6,770 nt of DNA from an uncultured Ruminococcus sp. (lineage in GTDB: Bacteria > Bacillota > Clostridia > UBA1212 > UBA1255). Positions 1 through 6,687 of this stretch are shown piece by piece (position 1 is the stretch's first letter; each line of letters opens with the position of its first letter). The stretch is taken from positions 1 to 6,770 of the forward strand of contig CACZOW010000232.1 in assembly GCA_902782885.1 (NCBI GenBank), written 5' to 3'. Made by a program: the position numbers and the translations under genes. Under the pieces are notes generated by a model. It worked only from the letters and a program-made list of their open reading frames with translations. It did not search any database and was not told the DNA's origin.

Positions 1-27
1 TCATTTTCAAATGATGAGAAGGAACCT

Positions 28-69
28 TTTTCTTGCAAACAGCCTGCTTTAAGTGTGTTTGCAAGAAAA
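28..69. repeat. Perfect 14-bp inverted repeat with 14-nt loop in AT-rich leader
   Basis: Arms at 28-41 and 56-69 are exact reverse complements (TTTTCTTGCAAACA / TGTTTGCAAGAAAA), separated by 14 nt. Neither strand has a run of T directly after the stem, so it does not look like a standard intrinsic terminator. It lies about 100 bp upstream of the promoter at 169-197. It could be a two-half-site operator, an RNA hairpin at the end of a transcript entering from the left, or the remnant of a small mobile element. The surrounding 1-161 holds no convincing gene. A small dyad, TCATTT-N2-AAATGA, lies at 1-14. Confidence 0.8.
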
Positions 70-161
70 TCCTAAATAATCCCACTTTCCTTAGTCTAAA
101 ATTTCACTCGCCTTATGAATCATTTTGTGTACTTCATGCGTGAGCCCTGTAATGCTTAGTA

Positions 162-203
162 AATGCAATTGATTCACTTCGCGGATTGGGTTATAATTGC
201 ATT
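162..203. promoter_or_regulatory. 9-bp inverted repeat enclosing the promoter core (candidate operator)
   Basis: AATGCAATT at 162-170 and AATTGCATT at 195-203 are exact reverse complements 24 bp apart. The left arm overlaps the -35 hexamer and the right arm overlaps the -10 hexamer of the promoter at 169-197. A dimeric regulator bound there would block RNA polymerase. A further shorter dyad, ATTG-N5-CAAT, lies at 219-231 in the untranslated leader. That this is an operator is inferred from position and symmetry only; no regulator gene is in the window. Confidence 0.45.
169..197 (+). promoter_or_regulatory. Sigma-A/sigma-70-type promoter for the toroid/DUF4832 operon
   Basis: TTGATT at 169-174, a 17-bp spacer, and a perfect TATAAT at 192-197. 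Transcription would begin near 204, leaving a leader of about 58 nt before the ATG at 262. This position rules out the in-frame ATG at 163 as the translation start, because it lies upstream of the expected transcript. Confidence 0.8.
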
Positions 204-261
204 GACCGCGAAAGCACTATTGCTGCACAATCACTACACAACAGCAGAAAGGCATATTGAG

Positions 262-1863
262 ATGGCAGACAAAAAACAATTATTTACTAAGACCAGGTCA
301 GAACTGGCCAGACAGGCATTTGAAGAGTGCTGCGACCCGAAAACGACAGTACGTTACGGCATAAAGCGCGGACGTCCGTTCTGGAACGCGGAATCGACGA
401 TGTTCATGTATGTGCCGGCATTTCATTTTACCGCGATACGGTGCTGCGCACGTTACCGGTATACGGCAGTTGACGAAGCGGGCGGAGTGCATTCATTCGA
501 AGCAAATGACTGCTGCGCGCTGCTCACACCCATATGGGCGGAATTGCCCGAGGGCGTCGTGCGGCTGACCGTTGCCGCCCTCAACCCTGACGGAACCGAA
601 TACGCCACCGTCGGTGCGCGCACGTTTTTCCGGCTGGCCAGCTTCCCGGAAGACACGCCCCCCGCCGTCTGTTCATATAAAGAGAGCGCCATTAAGGCGT
701 TCCGTTACGCGATGTCCCAGGGTTTCATCAGGCACTGGCTCGAATACGGCGAACCGGATCCCTACTACGACCTCAACTCATACCCCAGCAAAATGATCAG
801 CGCGCTCGTGGAGGCGATGCTGTCGTACTCGAAATTATGCCCGGAAGACGCGGCAGACGCGCTGAAGGTCGCGGTCAACGCCGCCGACTACCTGATCCGC
901 ATCACTCCGCGCGGCAGCGATCCGCTGGCCAATGTGCCGCCTACGTATTACCTTGACTTTTGCCCCGATCCCGAAAAATACGGCGTAATCACGCCCAACT
1001 GGCACGCCGCGCAGGGCCACGTCGGCACCAATATGATGATCTATCCCGCCCGCGCCGGCAAGATCTATATTGAACTGGAACGGACCACCGGAGACCGCAA
1101 ATATCTGGAGGAAGCGCTCAAAATCGGTCAATACTATCTTGACACCGTGGAGCCCAACGGCAGCTGGTATCTGGTGCGTTCCTGCGCCACCGGCAAACCG
1201 GTCACGGGCAACTACGTTTCGCCGATAGAGAGCGTTGTCCCCTTCCTGGCGTCGCTGTACGAGCGCACCGGGGACGAACGCTGGAAACAGCTCTGCGACG
1301 GTGCGGTGGACTACATGTTCAAGACGCAGCTCGCCACGTACAACTGGGAGGGCCAGTTCGAAGACAGTCCGCTTTCGACAAATTATATGAACCTCACCCA
1401 TTACGCTCCGGTGGCTCTGGCCAAATATCTGGCCAAATACCGCCAAAGCGAGCCCGGGGCGATCGAGCAGGCCAAAGAACTTATGCGTTTTGCGGAAGAT
1501 CAGTTTATAATCTGGAAGCGTCCGTATCCGTGGCTTCATGCCGCGCCGGACGATCTTCCGCCCTATGACACCTCCCGCTGGCATACGCCCGCCGGACTGG
1601 AGCAGTACGGTTGGTATGTGCCCATCGACTCCTCAACAGCGGACATTGCCCACGGTTTCCTGACGCTGTATCAGGCGACCGGCGAAGAGCTGTATCTGGC
1701 GAAGGCAAAGGCGTTGACCGACCAGCTGACCCGGGTCCAGCACGAAAACGGACAAATACCCACCCACTGGATGAACACACCGGACGCTGAGGCCAATTTC
1801 TGGTTCAACTGCATGTTTGAGAGTTGCCGGGTCCTGGCGCTGATGTCCGAATACGACGGCTGA
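262..1863 (+). CDS. (alpha/alpha)6-toroid protein, six-hairpin glycosidase-like; probable intracellular carbohydrate-active enzyme
   Basis: Predicted 533-residue protein. The reading frame is open back to an ATG at 163, but a promoter lies at 169-197 and an AGAAAGG ribosome binding site (245-251) sits 10 nt before the ATG at 262, so I choose 262. The chosen N-terminus (MADKKQLF) has no signal peptide or membrane segment, suggesting a cytoplasmic enzyme. Residues about 1-130 look beta-rich (alternating hydrophobic strands, an FMYVPAFHF stretch, then an LTPIWAELPEG turn). From about residue 136 to the end the chain is almost all helices, with recurring pairs such as YLEEALKIGQYYLD and WKQLCDGAVDYMFK. 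Aromatic loop residues recur between them, typical of the six-hairpin fold used by several glycoside hydrolases, unsaturated-uronyl hydrolases, lyases and sugar epimerases. The exact family and catalytic residues are not recognised; acidic and Trp/His residues in loops (NWHAAQGH, DSSTADIAHG) are candidates. A DUF4832-type gene follows after 48 nt, pointing to joint saccharide processing. Confidence 0.75.
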   Translation: MADKKQLFTKTRSELARQAFEECCDPKTTVRYGIKRGRPFWNAESTMFMYVPAFHFTAIRCCARYRYTAVDEAGGVHSFEANDCCALLTPIWAELPEGVVRLTVAALNPDGTEYATVGARTFFRLASFPEDTPPAVCSYKESAIKAFRYAMSQGFIRHWLEYGEPDPYYDLNSYPSKMISALVEAMLSYSKLCPEDAADALKVAVNAADYLIRITPRGSDPLANVPPTYYLDFCPDPEKYGVITPNWHAAQGHVGTNMMIYPARAGKIYIELERTTGDRKYLEEALKIGQYYLDTVEPNGSWYLVRSCATGKPVTGNYVSPIESVVPFLASLYERTGDERWKQLCDGAVDYMFKTQLATYNWEGQFEDSPLSTNYMNLTHYAPVALAKYLAKYRQSEPGAIEQAKELMRFAEDQFIIWKRPYPWLHAAPDDLPPYDTSRWHTPAGLEQYGWYVPIDSSTADIAHGFLTLYQATGEELYLAKAKALTDQLTRVQHENGQIPTHWMNTPDAEANFWFNCMFESCRVLALMSEYDG

Positions 1864-1911
1864 CCGCGGCGATGCAGCACCGGTCAGCGATCAGCAAAGG
1901 AGCGGATCATT

Positions 1912-3360
1912 ATGGAACTCAATTTCCCGAACGCCACCGAATCGAACCGTCCCATGGAAGCTCAGACGCTCTGCGGCTGGTTCGACGACCCCAACCGGTT
2001 CAACGGATTCGTTGACCTCCGCCCTTTTGCGGATGACAAGACCGTGCTCAAAAACCCGCACAAAGGCTGGTTCTGGCATTTTATTGACAACGGCCTGCGC
2101 GGCCCCCTCTACCGCGACCGCCGCGATCCCGCGGATCATCTGGAAGACTTCCCCGGCCTCAACCATCTGTACCTGCGTTTCGACTGGTCCGACGTCGAAA
2201 AGACTGAAGGCGTGTACGATTTCGGGTTCCTGGATGAGATAATGGCCGAGTGGGCGCCCTACGGATACGCGTTTTCCCTAAGGGTATGCTGCTTTGAGAC
2301 CAGTTACGGTGCGGAACCGGCCACACCGCGGTACGTATTCGAAAAAGGCGCCAAATGTTACGATCTGAAACACGGCACTTTTTATCAGCCGGATTACGGC
2401 GACCCGTATTTTCTGGAGCGGCTGGAAGCGTTCATGGAAGTGTTCGGGCGCAAATACAATAACGACCCGCGGGTGGATATCGTTGACATCGGTACGTACG
2501 GCACCTGGGGTGAAGGACACACGGTGGAGGGCGACGGCGTGATATACCCCGTGGAAACGGTGAAAAAGCACATTGACCTCCACCTGAAGTATTTCCCGGA
2601 TAAATACCTGCTGCTGAACGACGACCACATCGTCGGACGCATTGACCACGGCGCGAAAGAATGCCAGGAGATACTGGACTACGCGTACGAGCGCGGTCTG
2701 GGCCTGCAGGACGATTCCATCTGCTGCGACTACTACTCCGTGGTCAACGGCTACGATACCATGCGCGCCCCTTTCGCGTTTCAGAAACTGGCGGACAACG
2801 CCCCCTCCTGCATCGAATTCGCGCACTACGGCTATATCCATCCGACCTTCGACGACTACTACCGGAACGGCCTCACTATCGTGGAATGCCTTAAGAATTC
2901 CCGCGCCACGTTCGCAGGCTTTCACGGCTATCCGCGCGTGTTCCTGAAGTCCGATAAATGGCTCGCCGAATATTGCGCGAACCGGCTGGGGTACTGGTAT
3001 TTCATTGACAGCGCCCTCATACCGGATCTCACCGCTTCCGCCCACAACCATATAAAGCTCCGCTTCACCAACAAAGGCTGGGCCAAGGCGTACTACAGGC
3101 ACTCCATAAGCCTCATGCTGCGCGGGGACAACGGCGAGACGCGGCTCATTGACACCGACGCGCGCGTGGACGGCATTGACAGCGAACAATCCCGCACCTT
3201 CGATCTTAACCTGGATCTGCGCGGCCTGCCCGAAGGCGAATATAAAGTGCTGGTCGGCGTGTTTGAAGGCGAGCACCCGATCAAACTGGCGCTGAAAGCA
3301 GAACTGCAGTCGGAAGACGGATATTACTGTATTGCAAACCGCAATGTCAAAGGGCTCTGA
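1912..3360 (+). CDS. DUF4832-type protein with TIM-barrel-like (beta-galactosidase-like) N-terminal region
   Basis: Protein of 482 residues. AAAGGAG at 1896-1902 lies 9 nt before the ATG, and only 48 nt separate it from the upstream stop, so the two genes are probably one transcript; no terminator lies between. There is no signal peptide. The region LKNPHKGWFWHF (about 46-57) resembles the N-P-x-(K/R)-G-(W/F) opening of DUF4832 proteins. DWSDVEKTEGVYDF (91-104) resembles the W-x(3)-E-x(3)-G-x-Y-D-F segment of GH42-like retaining glycosidases. DIGTYGTWGEGH (192-203) places Glu201 where a barrel acid/base could sit, and CIEFAHYGY (300-308) offers Glu302 as a second acidic candidate. From about 347 the sequence (RLGYWYFIDSALIP, then IKLRFTNKGWAKAYYRHSISLML) fits the beta-sandwich C-terminal half of DUF4832. 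The catalytic assignment is inference; the family is largely uncharacterised. It probably acts on the same sugar as its neighbour. Confidence 0.75.
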   Translation: MELNFPNATESNRPMEAQTLCGWFDDPNRFNGFVDLRPFADDKTVLKNPHKGWFWHFIDNGLRGPLYRDRRDPADHLEDFPGLNHLYLRFDWSDVEKTEGVYDFGFLDEIMAEWAPYGYAFSLRVCCFETSYGAEPATPRYVFEKGAKCYDLKHGTFYQPDYGDPYFLERLEAFMEVFGRKYNNDPRVDIVDIGTYGTWGEGHTVEGDGVIYPVETVKKHIDLHLKYFPDKYLLLNDDHIVGRIDHGAKECQEILDYAYERGLGLQDDSICCDYYSVVNGYDTMRAPFAFQKLADNAPSCIEFAHYGYIHPTFDDYYRNGLTIVECLKNSRATFAGFHGYPRVFLKSDKWLAEYCANRLGYWYFIDSALIPDLTASAHNHIKLRFTNKGWAKAYYRHSISLMLRGDNGETRLIDTDARVDGIDSEQSRTFDLNLDLRGLPEGEYKVLVGVFEGEHPIKLALKAELQSEDGYYCIANRNVKGL

Positions 3361-3367
3361 GCAAGAG

Positions 3368-3412
3368 GCCATTTGCCCCTTGCCATTTGCCCTTTCCCCC
3401 TTGCCATTTGCC
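3368..3412 (+). repeat. Three copies of GCCATTTGCC before the phosphoribosyltransferase promoter
   Basis: Identical 10-bp units lie at 3368-3377, 3382-3391 and 3403-3412, 14 and 21 bp apart, joined by C/T-rich spacers. The third copy overlaps the -35 hexamer (3401-3406). The block begins 7 nt after the stop of the preceding gene. It may be a replication-slippage expansion of an intergenic element, or a set of regulator half-sites. Confidence 0.8.
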
Positions 3413-3429
3413 TGCCGCGGGACTATAAT
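3401..3429 (+). promoter_or_regulatory. Sigma-A/sigma-70-type promoter of the phosphoribosyltransferase gene
   Basis: TTGCCA at 3401-3406, 17-bp spacer, perfect TATAAT at 3424-3429. The -10 region reads TATAATTGCA, the same ten bases as at the promoter at 169-197. A short dyad, ATTGC-ACC-GCAAT (3428-3440), covers the expected transcription start. No terminator is visible between 3361 and 3423, so read-through from the upstream operon may also contribute. Confidence 0.75.
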
Positions 3430-3459
3430 TGCACCGCAATCTTATCTGGAGATGATAAC

Positions 3460-4026
3460 ATGAAAAAGATCACATATCCCATGACCATCGCGGGCGTCAA
3501 ACGCAAGCTGCCCGTGTGCAAGCTGAACGACAATCTGGCCATCGGCGCGTTCGTACTGTTCGGCGACGTCAAACTCACCGAAGCCTGCGCCGGCGCGCTG
3601 CTGAAAAAAGCGCCGGAATTCGACTATATGGTCGCTCCCGAAGCCAAAGCGATTCCCCTCATCTACGAAATGGCGCGTCAGAGCGGCCGCAACACATACC
3701 TGCTGGTCCGCAAGAATAAGAAAGCATACATGCAGGGCGTATTTGAAGTCGCGGTCAATTCCATCACCACCGAAGGCACGCAATACCTGTACATGGACGG
3801 CGCCGACGCGAGAAAAATGAAGGGCAAGCGGATATTGATAATTGACGACGTTATCTCCACCGGCGAGAGCCTGCGCGCCGTTGAACACCTGGTCACCAAA
3901 GCGGGCGGCATCGTGGTCGGACGTATGGCGGTACTGGCCGAAGGCGACGCCATCAAGCGCGACGATATCATCTATCTGGAACCGCTGCCGCTGTTCAATC
4001 CCGACGGCACCGTGAAAGAACTGTGA
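3460..4026 (+). CDS. Type I phosphoribosyltransferase, adenine phosphoribosyltransferase-like
   Basis: Protein of 188 residues. An in-frame ATG at 3373 is rejected because the promoter (3401-3429) lies downstream of it. GGAGA at 3448-3452 sits 7 nt before the ATG at 3460. The PRPP-binding signature RILIIDDVISTGES (124-137) has the paired Asp129/Asp130 and the T-G-E-S phosphate loop of type I phosphoribosyltransferases. APEAKAIPL (59-67) is the conserved pyrophosphate-side loop, and RKNKKAYM (84-91) fits the flexible catalytic loop. Length and motif order match bacterial Apt-like proteins, which convert adenine plus PRPP to AMP and pyrophosphate in purine salvage. The base specificity could differ (for example xanthine or guanine), so no gene symbol is assigned. 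The protein is soluble and cytoplasmic. The gene has its own promoter and terminator and appears to be monocistronic. Confidence 0.85.
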   Translation: MKKITYPMTIAGVKRKLPVCKLNDNLAIGAFVLFGDVKLTEACAGALLKKAPEFDYMVAPEAKAIPLIYEMARQSGRNTYLLVRKNKKAYMQGVFEVAVNSITTEGTQYLYMDGADARKMKGKRILIIDDVISTGESLRAVEHLVTKAGGIVVGRMAVLAEGDAIKRDDIIYLEPLPLFNPDGTVKEL

Positions 4027-4057
4027 TTGAACTGTAGTTGAACTTCGATTGAACTGT
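4025..4057 (+). repeat. Three-copy 11-bp tandem repeat just after the phosphoribosyltransferase stop
   Basis: GATTGAACTGT (4025-4035), AGTTGAACTTC (4036-4046) and GATTGAACTGT (4047-4057) share a TTGAAC core every 11 bp. The outer copies are identical. The first copy overlaps the TGA stop codon (4024-4026). The near-helical spacing would put the cores on one face of the DNA, but simple slippage is an adequate explanation. Confidence 0.75.
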
Positions 4058-4088
4058 AAACCGCCGGCAAAGGCCGCGCAATATTAGT

Positions 4089-4125
4089 ACAGCCGGGAGC
4101 GTTTCGACGCCTCCGGCTGTTTTTT
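4089..4125 (+). terminator. Intrinsic terminator of the phosphoribosyltransferase unit
   Basis: The left arm (4089-4101) and right arm (4108-4120) pair through ACAGCCGG/CCGGCTGT, then a G-T wobble, one A-C mismatch and GCG/CGC, closing a TTTCGA loop. Six T follow (4120-4125). Read on the - strand, the stem is not followed by a T run, so it is not a good terminator for the convergent transporter gene ending at 4143. Confidence 0.85.
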
Positions 4126-4142
4126 GTGAAGAGCGGGACAGC

Positions 4143-6062
4143 TTATTCCTCCTGCTTATCCTCGGGATCCACTGGGGTGAGATAGCGCTTAGCCTGCGTG
4201 GAGAACAGCGTGTAGTACTCCCCTTTGCGGTTCATCAATTGCGAGTGGTTGCCCGATTCCACGATCCGGCCGTCCTGCAGCACGATGATCCGGTCCGCCG
4301 TCGTGGCGCTCGAAAGGCGGTGCGAAACGAAGATCGAAGTCTTGTCGGAGCGCAGTTCGTCGAACTGATTGAATATCTCCTGCTCCGCCATGGGATCCAG
4401 CGACGCCGTAGGTTCGTCCAGGATCAATATATCCGATTTGGAATAGAACGCGCGGGCAATGGCAAGCTTCTGCCACTGGCCGATGGACAACTCGATACCG
4501 TTGTCCTCGAAATAGCGCATCAGCGGCGTGTTGAATTTGTCCGGCAGCGCGTTGATGAAATCCGTAGCGTTGCTGGCGGCCGCCGCGCCTGCGATGCGGT
4601 CGTCCGTGATCTCGGAATTGACCTCGCCGAACGCGATGTTGTCCCGCACCGACACCGCGTACTTCCCGTAATCCTGAAAAACGATCCCAAACAGGTCGTA
4701 GAGCTCTTTTAAGTCATACTCCCGTATGTCGTGACCGTCCAGCAGTATCATGCCTTCCGTGGGGTCGTAGAGGCGCGTAAGCAGCTTGATGAGCGTGGTC
4801 TTGCCCGCACCGTTGAGGCCCACGATCACGATCGTCTCGCCCGCGTGGATGGTGAGGTCCACGTGGTTGATAACGTTGCGGTCGATGCCCGGATAGTGGA
4901 ACGACACGTCGCGGAATTCGATCACGTGACCGATGCCCCGTTCGATCGAACGCGGCTCGTCCAGTATGGGCTTCACCGTGGGTTCCTCTTCCATGAAGGC
5001 GATCATATTGTTGATAAACAGCGTGCCTTCGTATATGCTGGCGGTGGTGGTAATGAGCGTGGCGATACCGGAGGCAATGGAATTGAGCGCGCCGGTATAC
5101 AGAGAGAAATAACCGATCTCGTATTTCCCTTCGAACACGCCCCGGGCGATCAATACGAACAGCACGCAGTTGACCGCCGTGGACAGCAGCGTGGCGCCCA
5201 CGTTCCACAGAAATTCCTCCACTATCAGTTTTTTAAGGCCCTTGAAATAACGCTTAAATACCTGTGAGTAGCGATCGATGAAATTGTCCGCCAGATCCAG
5301 CATGCGGATCTCTTTGACCATATCCTTGTTCACGATGACGTCGGAGTAGTAACTCATCTGTCGCCGGTCTTTGCTGCGCCTGAACACGTAGTTATGGTTC
5401 TTGCGGCGGTAAACGAAATTGATGATGGTGGACGGGATGGCAACGACGATGACCAGCAGCACCGGCAGGAAGCCCACGGCCGCCAGCACGATAATAAATG
5501 ACACGATGCTGATGATCGCGGAGGCAATGGAGAAAGTCGCCCGCAGCACCTGTATCGGCCGGTTGCCGGCTTCGCGGTTCGCGTTCTCCATCTTGGCATA
5601 AAAATCAGGGCTGTCGAAGCTGGCGAGGTCAACTTCCTTCGCCTTGTTCATTATCTTCAGCTTTATGTGGTTCGTCACCAGCTCGCCGGAAATGCGGATG
5701 ATGGTGGCGTCCAGGCGGTTGACCAGGTTGTTCAGCAGAAGGTACGCGAACTGGAACACCAGGAGCGTCCAGATCACCCGGAAAGTCGTGAGCTGTCCGC
5801 CGTACGCCTGTGCGAGACGGTTCAGCAGTTCTTTGCCGATCAGCGAGCCCACCACCGGCATCACGCCGTTGAACACGGACATGAACGCCATCAGGAACAG
5901 GATGCCCGGGCTGGCTTCCCACACGAGTTTCAGGATATACAGCATCCGTTTGGAGAAAGAACCGATAACTTCTTTTAAGAAGCGCGGCACGTCTTTGATG
6001 TTCTTGGGGCGCGGGACTCTGTACTGGTCCAGCACGCTGTTGTCCGGTCCTCCGGGCGGCAT
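4143..6062 (-). CDS. ABC exporter-type half-transporter (membrane domain fused to ATPase)
   Basis: Protein of 639 residues from the ATG at 6062; a GTG at 6071 would add three residues but overlaps the ribosome binding site. After a polar N-terminus, about six membrane segments lie near residues 52-77, 97-117, 178-197, 198-217, 288-307 and 325-343, forming one exporter-type membrane domain. The ATPase follows from about 380: A-loop Tyr390 (FHYPG), Walker A GLNGAGKTT (415-423), Q-loop Gln463 (VFQDYG), signature LSIGQ (525-529), Walker B ILILDEP (545-551) with catalytic Glu550, D-loop SLD, and H-loop His581 (FVSHR). All catalytic elements are present, so it should hydrolyse ATP. The signature has Ile in place of the usual first Gly of LSGGQ. 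Only one half-transporter is encoded here, so it forms a homodimer or pairs with a product encoded elsewhere. It is probably an exporter of lipid, peptide or drug; the substrate is not determinable. It may be expressed from the promoter of the adjoining transposase remnant. Confidence 0.9.
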   Translation of the reverse strand: MPPGGPDNSVLDQYRVPRPKNIKDVPRFLKEVIGSFSKRMLYILKLVWEASPGILFLMAFMSVFNGVMPVVGSLIGKELLNRLAQAYGGQLTTFRVIWTLLVFQFAYLLLNNLVNRLDATIIRISGELVTNHIKLKIMNKAKEVDLASFDSPDFYAKMENANREAGNRPIQVLRATFSIASAIISIVSFIIVLAAVGFLPVLLVIVVAIPSTIINFVYRRKNHNYVFRRSKDRRQMSYYSDVIVNKDMVKEIRMLDLADNFIDRYSQVFKRYFKGLKKLIVEEFLWNVGATLLSTAVNCVLFVLIARGVFEGKYEIGYFSLYTGALNSIASGIATLITTTASIYEGTLFINNMIAFMEEEPTVKPILDEPRSIERGIGHVIEFRDVSFHYPGIDRNVINHVDLTIHAGETIVIVGLNGAGKTTLIKLLTRLYDPTEGMILLDGHDIREYDLKELYDLFGIVFQDYGKYAVSVRDNIAFGEVNSEITDDRIAGAAAASNATDFINALPDKFNTPLMRYFEDNGIELSIGQWQKLAIARAFYSKSDILILDEPTASLDPMAEQEIFNQFDELRSDKTSIFVSHRLSSATTADRIIVLQDGRIVESGNHSQLMNRKGEYYTLFSTQAKRYLTPVDPEDKQEE

Positions 6063-6067
6063 AGCGG

Positions 6068-6080
6068 TCACCTCTCCTTT
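6068..6080 (-). promoter_or_regulatory. Ribosome binding site that sets the ABC transporter start
   Basis: On the - strand the sequence reads AAAGGAGAGGTGA from 6080 to 6068. The AGAGGTGA part ends 5 nt before the ATG at 6062, while the GTG at 6071 lies within the site itself, so ATG is the better start. The last three bases, TGA, are also the stop codon of the transposase remnant, an arrangement suited to translational coupling. Confidence 0.75.
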
Positions 6081-6538
6081 TGGCGGCGGACAACGCGCAG
6101 CTGCGGTTCCGCTACGGTACCCGGAGTGAGTTTCATCCCCGCGGACTTGAGCGCGTCGTCAACGGCGCTGTTCAGTTCATTGTCCAGTCCGTTTTTAAGC
6201 AGCAGCCGTTTGAAACGGCAAAGCGTATCCGCGTCCGGCACCTGCTCTTCGAGGAAACTGATGCCGATGAATTTCCGGAACGCGTAGCTGTCGTAGGCGG
6301 CATCCTCCAGTCCGGCGGCGGACAATCCGAACCACTGCTGCAGAAAGTACATCCTTATCATCACTTCGAGGGGCTTGGCGGGTCTGCCGCGCCGGCCGCT
6401 GGGATAATACGGCCGGACTGCGTCAACGAGCCTGTCCCACGGAATGACCGGATCGATCCGCTTGAGGAATTCTCCCCTCTTTCCGGTCTGCTTCCGCAGG
6501 CTGTATTCGATGTCGGTAAAGCTGTTTCTGGTATCCAT
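6068..6538 (-). pseudogene. Truncated IS5-family transposase (N-terminal domain only)
   Basis: The 156-residue frame starts at an ATG preceded by GGGAGG (6552-6547) with 8-nt spacing. It carries the typical N-terminal region of IS5-family (InsH-like) transposases: KRGEFLKRIDPVIPW (20-34), GRRGRPAKPLEVMIRMYFLQQWFGLS (48-73), EDAAYDSYAFRKFIGI (78-93), and VPDADTLCRFKRLL (100-113). Full-length relatives are roughly 300-350 residues. Here similarity to the family ends at about GTV (140-142), where intact members continue with the segment holding the first catalytic Asp of the DDE triad. The last 14 residues (AEPQLRVVRRQKER) look unrelated and run into the transporter's ribosome binding site. The product cannot be an active transposase. 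It could still be made as a DNA-binding fragment, since promoter, ribosome site and frame are intact. Confidence 0.85.
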
Positions 6539-6566
6539 TTGCCGCGCCTCCCGGTCGTTTTGCTAC

Positions 6567-6595
6567 ATTATAGCAGAAAAACCGGCAAAAGTCAG
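6567..6595 (-). promoter_or_regulatory. Promoter of the transposase remnant, possibly also of the ABC transporter
   Basis: On the - strand CTGACT (6595-6590), 17-bp spacer, perfect TATAAT (6572-6567). The -35 matches the consensus at four of six bases, including the TGAC core. The start would be near 6560, giving a leader of about 20 nt before the ATG at 6538. No terminator is seen between this promoter and the transporter gene. Confidence 0.65.
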
Positions 6596-6609
6596 CAAAT
6601 TTTACAGAA

Positions 6610-6633
6610 TGATCCGTTGCGTGATCCGTTGCG
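6610..6633 (+). repeat. Tandem duplication of a 12-bp unit
   Basis: TGATCCGTTGCG occurs at 6610-6621 and again, identical and adjacent, at 6622-6633. It lies upstream of the promoter at 6567-6595 with respect to - strand transcription. Confidence 0.85.
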
Positions 6634-6687
6634 CTTTAATTTGACACAGCACAGTATGACGCCTGCCGCACTGCCGGGAATCGTTCG

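Noticed and set aside
163..261. N-terminal extension of 33 residues on the toroid protein from the ATG at 163
   Set aside because: The promoter -35/-10 (169-197) lies inside it, no ribosome binding site precedes it, and a good one precedes the ATG at 262.
835..1584. 249-codon open frame on the - strand inside the toroid gene
   Set aside because: Shadow frame with no motif and no ribosome site consistent with an operon.
1861..1886. 6-bp hairpin TGACCG/CGGTCA between the two sugar genes as a terminator
   Set aside because: The stem is short, the loop is 14 nt and there is no T run; the genes are more likely co-transcribed.
2278..3372. 364-codon open frame on the - strand opposite the DUF4832-type gene
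   Set aside because: It is a shadow of a GC-rich gene, with no recognisable domain and a low-information composition, while the + strand frame has clear family motifs.
3373..3459. 29-residue extension of the phosphoribosyltransferase
   Set aside because: It translates the GCCATTTGCC repeats and the promoter; a strong ribosome site and the family's usual length support the ATG at 3460.
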